A DNA stretch of 64,000 nt from Centipeda artemidis DSM 19719. Lineage in GTDB: Bacteria; Bacillota; Negativicutes; Selenomonadales; Selenomonadaceae. Below the pieces are notes generated by a model. That model saw only the letters and a list, made by a program, of their open reading frames with translations. It was not told the DNA's origin and searched no databases. The stretch lies in NCBI RefSeq assembly GCF_000426665.1, contig NZ_AUFU01000011.1:1-64000 (forward strand), read 5' to 3'. Shown here one piece after another: positions 60,371 to 64,000 of the stretch; within the stretch, counting starts at the first letter, position 1; each line of letters starts with the position of its first letter. The translations under genes were made by a program, and so were the position numbers.

Positions 60371-61342
60371 CTACTGCCGCACGACAACGGAACGACCGCG
60401 TACATCTCCTGTACGGACAACCTCCGCATAGCGCGCAAGCGTATAGTTCCGTTTGAGCCGGTTCTGTGCGGACGCATCGTCGACGTAGTGCGGCAGTATG
60501 GCGATGTGCGCCGTCCCCGCAGATGCGGCGGTGATACGCACCTCCTCCGCCTTCGTACGCAGAACGAACGGTAGATCCTCTAGCTCCGGCTCCGTATACC
60601 CATCCATGACGTTCCCGTCCAGTCCCTCGATGAGGTCGAGCGTCGCCGTGCCCGCATCCGTCTGCACCTCGTAGGCACGCGCGCCGCCCTCGGCGGAGAT
60701 TTCCTTGGATGCGTACGGCGCATCCCCGACGCGCTCCTCCGCCGCATAGGGCATCCCCACGAGACGGCGCAGATCGTGCCATGTGCTCATATCGGGCATC
60801 TCGTCGATCATGAAGAAGAAGAACAGCCCCACACCGAGAACGGTAACGCCCTGTGACAGCCCGTTCATGAACCGCTTCTTTAGCGCCGACCACTTCATCG
60901 CGCCGACGCGCGTCTCAGAGACCTCGGGATCGAGTGCGATGTCACTCGGCTGTACGCTGTGTCCCTCGGCAGAATCCTGCTCGCCGCCCTTCCAGCACTC
61001 GATGAAAAAGAGACGCTTCCCGTCCTCATGCCGATATTGGCGGTAGGACGCCGTATCCCCGACGGATGCGTCCGTGTCGCCCCACACGCCCGTGACGATC
61101 TGCTCCCCCTTGTCCCGGAGACCGTAGCCCTGCGGCGCCGTCGACCGATGCACCGTCCGGCTGAGCGTACATGAAAGATTATCCCCCTCGACGGTGAGCC
61201 ATAAACGTTTTTCTTCGCCCTCCGCGGCGAGACCGTATTCCGTCCAGCGGTCATCAGTCTCTTTTTCCTTATATCGGATTTTCTCCACGATTGTGTACGG
61301 TTTTCCCTCGACGAGGATGCCCGTCCAACAGTCAAACTCCAT
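60371..61342 (-). CDS. DUF4178-domain membrane protein
   Basis: 323 aa. Residues 1-150 (YTIVEKIRYKEKETDDRWTEYGLAAEGEEKRLWLTVEGDN ... SYRQYRHEDGKRLFFIECWKGG) match the beta-rich DUF4178 fold; a membrane helix is at about 163-180 (GVTVLGVGLFFFFMIDEM); the C-terminal part is extracytoplasmic or cytoplasmic with no known domain. First gene of the operon, behind a TTGCCA-N17-TATAAT promoter. Confidence 0.75.
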   Translation of the reverse strand: MEFDCWTGILVEGKPYTIVEKIRYKEKETDDRWTEYGLAAEGEEKRLWLTVEGDNLSCTLSRTVHRSTAPQGYGLRDKGEQIVTGVWGDTDASVGDTASYRQYRHEDGKRLFFIECWKGGEQDSAEGHSVQPSDIALDPEVSETRVGAMKWSALKKRFMNGLSQGVTVLGVGLFFFFMIDEMPDMSTWHDLRRLVGMPYAAEERVGDAPYASKEISAEGGARAYEVQTDAGTATLDLIEGLDGNVMDGYTEPELEDLPFVLRTKAEEVRITAASAGTAHIAILPHYVDDASAQNRLKRNYTLARYAEVVRTGDVRGRSVVVRQ

Positions 61343-61376
61343 GAGAACTCCCCTTTCTCATGTAAATATTCACACA

Positions 61377-61405
61377 ATTATATAACAATGCCCAAAAAAT
61401 GGCAA
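61377..61405 (-). promoter_or_regulatory. Promoter of the DUF4178-DUF350-ligase operon
   Basis: TTGCCA (61405-61400), 17 bases, TATAAT (61382-61377), 35 bases upstream of the first gene. Confidence 0.8.
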
Positions 61406-61421
61406 ATACGAATCCCAAACA

Positions 61422-61730
61422 TTATGCAAAGAAAAGCAGCTCCACGAGAAACACCGTCACCGACGCCCCCGCCGCCACGCGAAAGAGACTTGCCCCGTTC
61501 CACGCGAGATAGAGTGAGAACGCGAACGCCGCCGCCCCCGCCGCGGGGATGCGCGTCGTCTCCATGATCGCGGGGAACGTCATCACAGCGAGCGTCACGT
61601 AGGGAACGTAGTAGAGGAACGATCGCACGAACACATTTTTTATCTCCCGCCGCAGGAGAAGTGCAGGCGTCAGGCGGATGGCAATCGTCACGGCGGACAT
61701 CACCGCGATATAGCTCCAAATGTCATGCAT
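61422..61730 (-). CDS. azlD: Branched-chain amino acid exporter subunit AzlD
   Basis: 102 aa from ATG 61730, overlapping azlC by 8 nt. Four helices; AIRLTPALLLRREIKNVFVRSFLYYVPYVTLAVMTFPAI is typical of AzlD. Small partner of AzlC. Confidence 0.9.
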   Translation of the reverse strand: MHDIWSYIAVMSAVTIAIRLTPALLLRREIKNVFVRSFLYYVPYVTLAVMTFPAIMETTRIPAAGAAAFAFSLYLAWNGASLFRVAAGASVTVFLVELLFFA

Positions 61731-62448
61731 CGCCGACCTCCTCCCCGCGCACCGGGAAGAGCGCCGCCCCCGCGCCCGCAATGAGGAGCGTCAGGATGAT
61801 CGTCCGCGTGCCGCCCGAGAGCGCGGAGACGAGCGGCGCATGTGCCGCCGCAAAGGACAGCAGGAAACTCGCGAGCACCAGTCCCCCGATGACGCAGCTC
61901 GTCCGCGCGGGCGGAATCACCACCCAAATGAACATCCCGTACAGCGCGACCGACAGCGCAGAGAGCGCCGCCGCCGGGAGCACGTCCCCCGCCGCCACGC
62001 CGAGCGCCGTGCCGACCGACCACGCGGGCAGAGAGACCGCGAGCGCACCGTAGTTGTAGTACGGCTCTACACATCCGCCGCGCGCAACGGTAATGCCAAA
62101 GATCTCATCCGACACGCCGAGCGTCACCGCGACCCGATGAAGGAGCGGCGTATCGGGCGCGAACCGCTGTGAGAGCGCCGCCGACATCAGCGTGTAGCGG
62201 ATGTTCGCGACGAGCGTCAGCGCCGCGATCTCCGCGAACGGCACATGCGCCGCAATGGAGGTAAATCCCGCGTACTCGCCCGCCGAGGCGAAGTTCAGCC
62301 AGCTCGCCACGAACCCCTGCACGGGACTCAGCCCCGCCGTCCCCGCGAGAATCCCGAGCGTGAACGAGACCACGAAATACCCGAGCGCAATCGGCACCCC
62401 GTCGTGTATCCCCTGCATGAACGCCGCGCGGCGTCCTCCTTCGACCAT
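61723..62448 (-). CDS. azlC: Branched-chain amino acid exporter AzlC
   Basis: About 241 aa from ATG 62448 (RBS AGAAAGG 11 nt upstream). GIHDGVPIALGYFVVSFTLGILAGTAGLSPVQGFVASWLNFASAGEYAG and NIRYTLMSAALSQRF are AzlC signatures. An alternative ATG at 62523 sits directly after the fic stop codon (TAAATG) and would couple translation to fic. Exports branched-chain amino acids or analogues with AzlD. Confidence 0.9.
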   Translation of the reverse strand: MVEGGRRAAFMQGIHDGVPIALGYFVVSFTLGILAGTAGLSPVQGFVASWLNFASAGEYAGFTSIAAHVPFAEIAALTLVANIRYTLMSAALSQRFAPDTPLLHRVAVTLGVSDEIFGITVARGGCVEPYYNYGALAVSLPAWSVGTALGVAAGDVLPAAALSALSVALYGMFIWVVIPPARTSCVIGGLVLASFLLSFAAAHAPLVSALSGGTRTIILTLLIAGAGAALFPVRGEEVGDA

Positions 62449-62523
62449 ACGGACATCGACCTTTCTTTCTTCGGTGCCGCAAGGCGGCAGGTTTACACAT
62501 ATTGATGCACCGACGGGGCGCAT

Positions 62524-63195
62524 TTACGAGAACAGCCGCATCCGCGCACGTTCTTCCTCTATCAGCCGGTTCGCAAAGGCGGCAAAGGCGGGCAGATCTT
62601 CCGTATTGAGACAGCTGATGTAGGCGGGCTTTTGCTCCACGGGAACAACGATGGGCGGGAGCTCGGCGCGCAGACAGGAATACACCATCAATGCACGCCC
62701 CGTGCGGCCGTTGCCGTCCGAGAAGGGATGAATCCGCTCAAAGGCGATGTGCTGCCGGCAGATCGCCTCGATGCGCTCTGCATCGGTCACGGCGCATATC
62801 ATCTGCGTCTCGAGATTGGACGCCCAATCGTGCAGCTGCATTGGCACAAGATAGGGCGGCGTCGGTGTAAAGTCTGCGCCGACAATCATGTTCTGCACCG
62901 TTTTGAATGCGCCGGGCACGCCCTCGATCGCATTCCCGCATAGGATTCCATGAATGCGGCGAACGAACATCACATCAACAGGCGAATGCTCTTTGAGCAT
63001 CTCGAGCAAAACGGGCATGAACCGCTTATAGTTCAACACCTCGTTGAGTTCGCGCACATTCATCGCGCGCGGAATATAGGCGTCGACTAGGACGCTTTTG
63101 GTTTCCCCCTGCGTCAGAGAGTTCCCTTCGATGGCAGTGGAGTGATGTGCCATGCGTACCATGAGGTCGTCTAGATAATCGTCCGGCAGAACCAT
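62524..63195 (-). CDS. fic: Fic-family AMP-transferase
   Basis: 223 aa from ATG 63195 (RBS AAAGGAG). The Fic motif HPFSDGNGRTGR is at 156-167, with all catalytic residues. STAIEGN at 19-25 is the (S/T)xxxE(G/N) inhibitory helix placed N-terminally, making it a class II, self-inhibited Fic protein. It would AMPylate (or de-AMPylate) an unknown target. It has its own promoter (TATAAT near 63222) beside a palindrome TTGTAAATTATACAA (63245-63259). Confidence 0.9.
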   Translation of the reverse strand: MVLPDDYLDDLMVRMAHHSTAIEGNSLTQGETKSVLVDAYIPRAMNVRELNEVLNYKRFMPVLLEMLKEHSPVDVMFVRRIHGILCGNAIEGVPGAFKTVQNMIVGADFTPTPPYLVPMQLHDWASNLETQMICAVTDAERIEAICRQHIAFERIHPFSDGNGRTGRALMVYSCLRAELPPIVVPVEQKPAYISCLNTEDLPAFAAFANRLIEEERARMRLFS

Positions 63196-63260
63196 AGCAA
63201 GAGGCTCCTTTCTTTGTGCTATTATACCAACATGCACGGGCTTTTGTAAATTATACAATC

Positions 63261-63299
63261 AAAAACCACCGCAAAGTATACGCTCTTTACGGTGGTTTT
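63261..63299 (-). terminator. Terminator of the alcohol dehydrogenase gene
   Basis: ACCACCG and CGGTGGT pair around an AAAGAG..CTTT inner stem, with Ts on the minus strand. Confidence 0.85.
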
Positions 63300-63386
63300 G
63301 GTTTTCGAACGGGCTGCGCCTCAACTTTTTCTTTAGAACCACAGGGATAAGCGCGCCGGCTGCCGCACACCCAGCGGCGCCCCGTC

Positions 63387-64000
63387 TCAGTGATTCGCCG
63401 CCGTATAGATTGCCGCCGCGTCCGCCGCGTTCAGCGGGTGGAAGCATCCAAGGCGGATCGTATCGTTTGCCGTCGCTGCGCGCGCCAGTTCCTCAATCGT
63501 CCCTTTGCCCGGCGTGCCGATACCAAGCCCCGCAAGGCTTGTCGGCATCTCGATCGATGTGAAAAACTCCTCCATGTGCCGGATGCCCGCACGCGCACGC
63601 TCTTCGTCCGTCCCCGCATTGACGCCAAAGATCGCAGCGGCAAACTGCGCAAAGCGCGGCGCGTCATATTTATAAACATGCCGTGCCCACGACGGCCAAA
63701 GCGCCGTCAGCGTCGCCCCGTGCGTCGAATCAAACCGCGCCGAGAGCTCATGCCCCAGTTTATGCACGGAGAAATCCTTGCACCGCCCGAGTTCTGTAAA
63801 TCCACTGTGCGACACGCTCCCGCACCACATGAGCTCGCTCATCGCGTCGTAGTCCTTGCGCGAGATGAGCAGGCGCTCCGCACACTCCATCACCGTCCGG
63901 ATCAGCGCCTCTGCCACGCGGTCAGTGAAGACGTTCGCCTCCTTCACATTGGTAAAATACCGCTCCATCGTGTGCATCATGATGTCCGCCGCCCCCGCGG
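63387..64000 (-). CDS. Iron-containing alcohol dehydrogenase, C-terminal part (partial)
   Basis: About 204 codons of the 3' end; the frame is open to the window edge, so the 5' part lies outside. ADIMMHTMERYF, then HKLGHELSARFDSTHGATL with the metal-binding His residues, fit the butanol-dehydrogenase-like (BDH/YqhD) branch of the iron-containing ADHs, which reduce aldehydes with NAD(P)H. Confidence 0.9.
   Translation of the reverse strand, partial: AGAADIMMHTMERYFTNVKEANVFTDRVAEALIRTVMECAERLLISRKDYDAMSELMWCGSVSHSGFTELGRCKDFSVHKLGHELSARFDSTHGATLTALWPSWARHVYKYDAPRFAQFAAAIFGVNAGTDEERARAGIRHMEEFFTSIEMPTSLAGLGIGTPGKGTIEELARAATANDTIRLGCFHPLNAADAAAIYTAANH

Overview
The window looks like chromosome from a diderm Firmicute of the Negativicutes, most likely Selenomonadaceae (Selenomonas or a close relative). 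The evidence is the 5' end of a 16S rRNA of that type at the left edge, Firmicute-style ribosome binding sites and intrinsic terminators, and yet a C-terminal beta-barrel autotransporter that needs an outer membrane. The DNA is GC-rich in genes, with AT-rich promoters and repeat-packed spacers.

Layout. 1-6.9 kb: start of a leftward rRNA operon, a ClpX-type unfoldase, transaldolase, a SAP-domain protein, a Phd/RelE-type toxin-antitoxin pair, and nrdD (anaerobic ribonucleotide reductase) behind a pair of NrdR boxes. 6.9-9 kb: a beta-helix acyltransferase and trpS. 9.5-23.9 kb: a phosphonate biosynthesis island. It holds an AEP-type cytidylyltransferase, a cytidylyltransferase/PEP mutase fusion, a methyltransferase, an AEP transaminase, four tandem TPR-alkaline-phosphatase-superfamily paralogues in an A-B-A-B order, and phosphonopyruvate decarboxylase. 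Together these can convert PEP to phosphonopyruvate, phosphonoacetaldehyde, 2-aminoethylphosphonate and a CMP-activated form; the four paralogues are candidates for handling or attaching the product. 24-27 kb: an autotransporter behind a cobalamin riboswitch and terminator. 27-33 kb: metY, dps, an exported protein, an IS5-like element, a frameshifted small exported protein and a cysteine hydrolase. 33-39 kb: a YitT protein, fruK and fruA, an AGCS symporter. 39-44 kb: an NAD(P)-binding protein, a macrodomain/SirTM pair, a second beta-helix acyltransferase, dsdA. 44-55 kb: a PilJ-type chemoreceptor, a MATE pump, a scar joining two gene fragments, an EamA protein, a PepSY protein, a PAP2 phosphatase and two tandem dCache chemoreceptors. 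55-64 kb: yhdT-like/panF, three tandem type I toxin-antitoxin units, a four-gene DUF4178/DUF350/DUF1190-like/glutathionylspermidine-synthase-like operon, azlCD, fic, and the 3' part of an iron-containing alcohol dehydrogenase.

The most striking non-coding content is a family of exactly 124-bp palindromic repeats with compensatory base changes in two helices. They occur mainly in pairs, next to or overlapping gene stop codons. At least three other structured repeat families fill the same spacers. The best candidates for undescribed biology are this repeat family, the phosphonate island with its duplicated phosphatase-fold proteins, the cobalamin-riboswitch autotransporter, and the triplicated antisense-RNA toxin locus.
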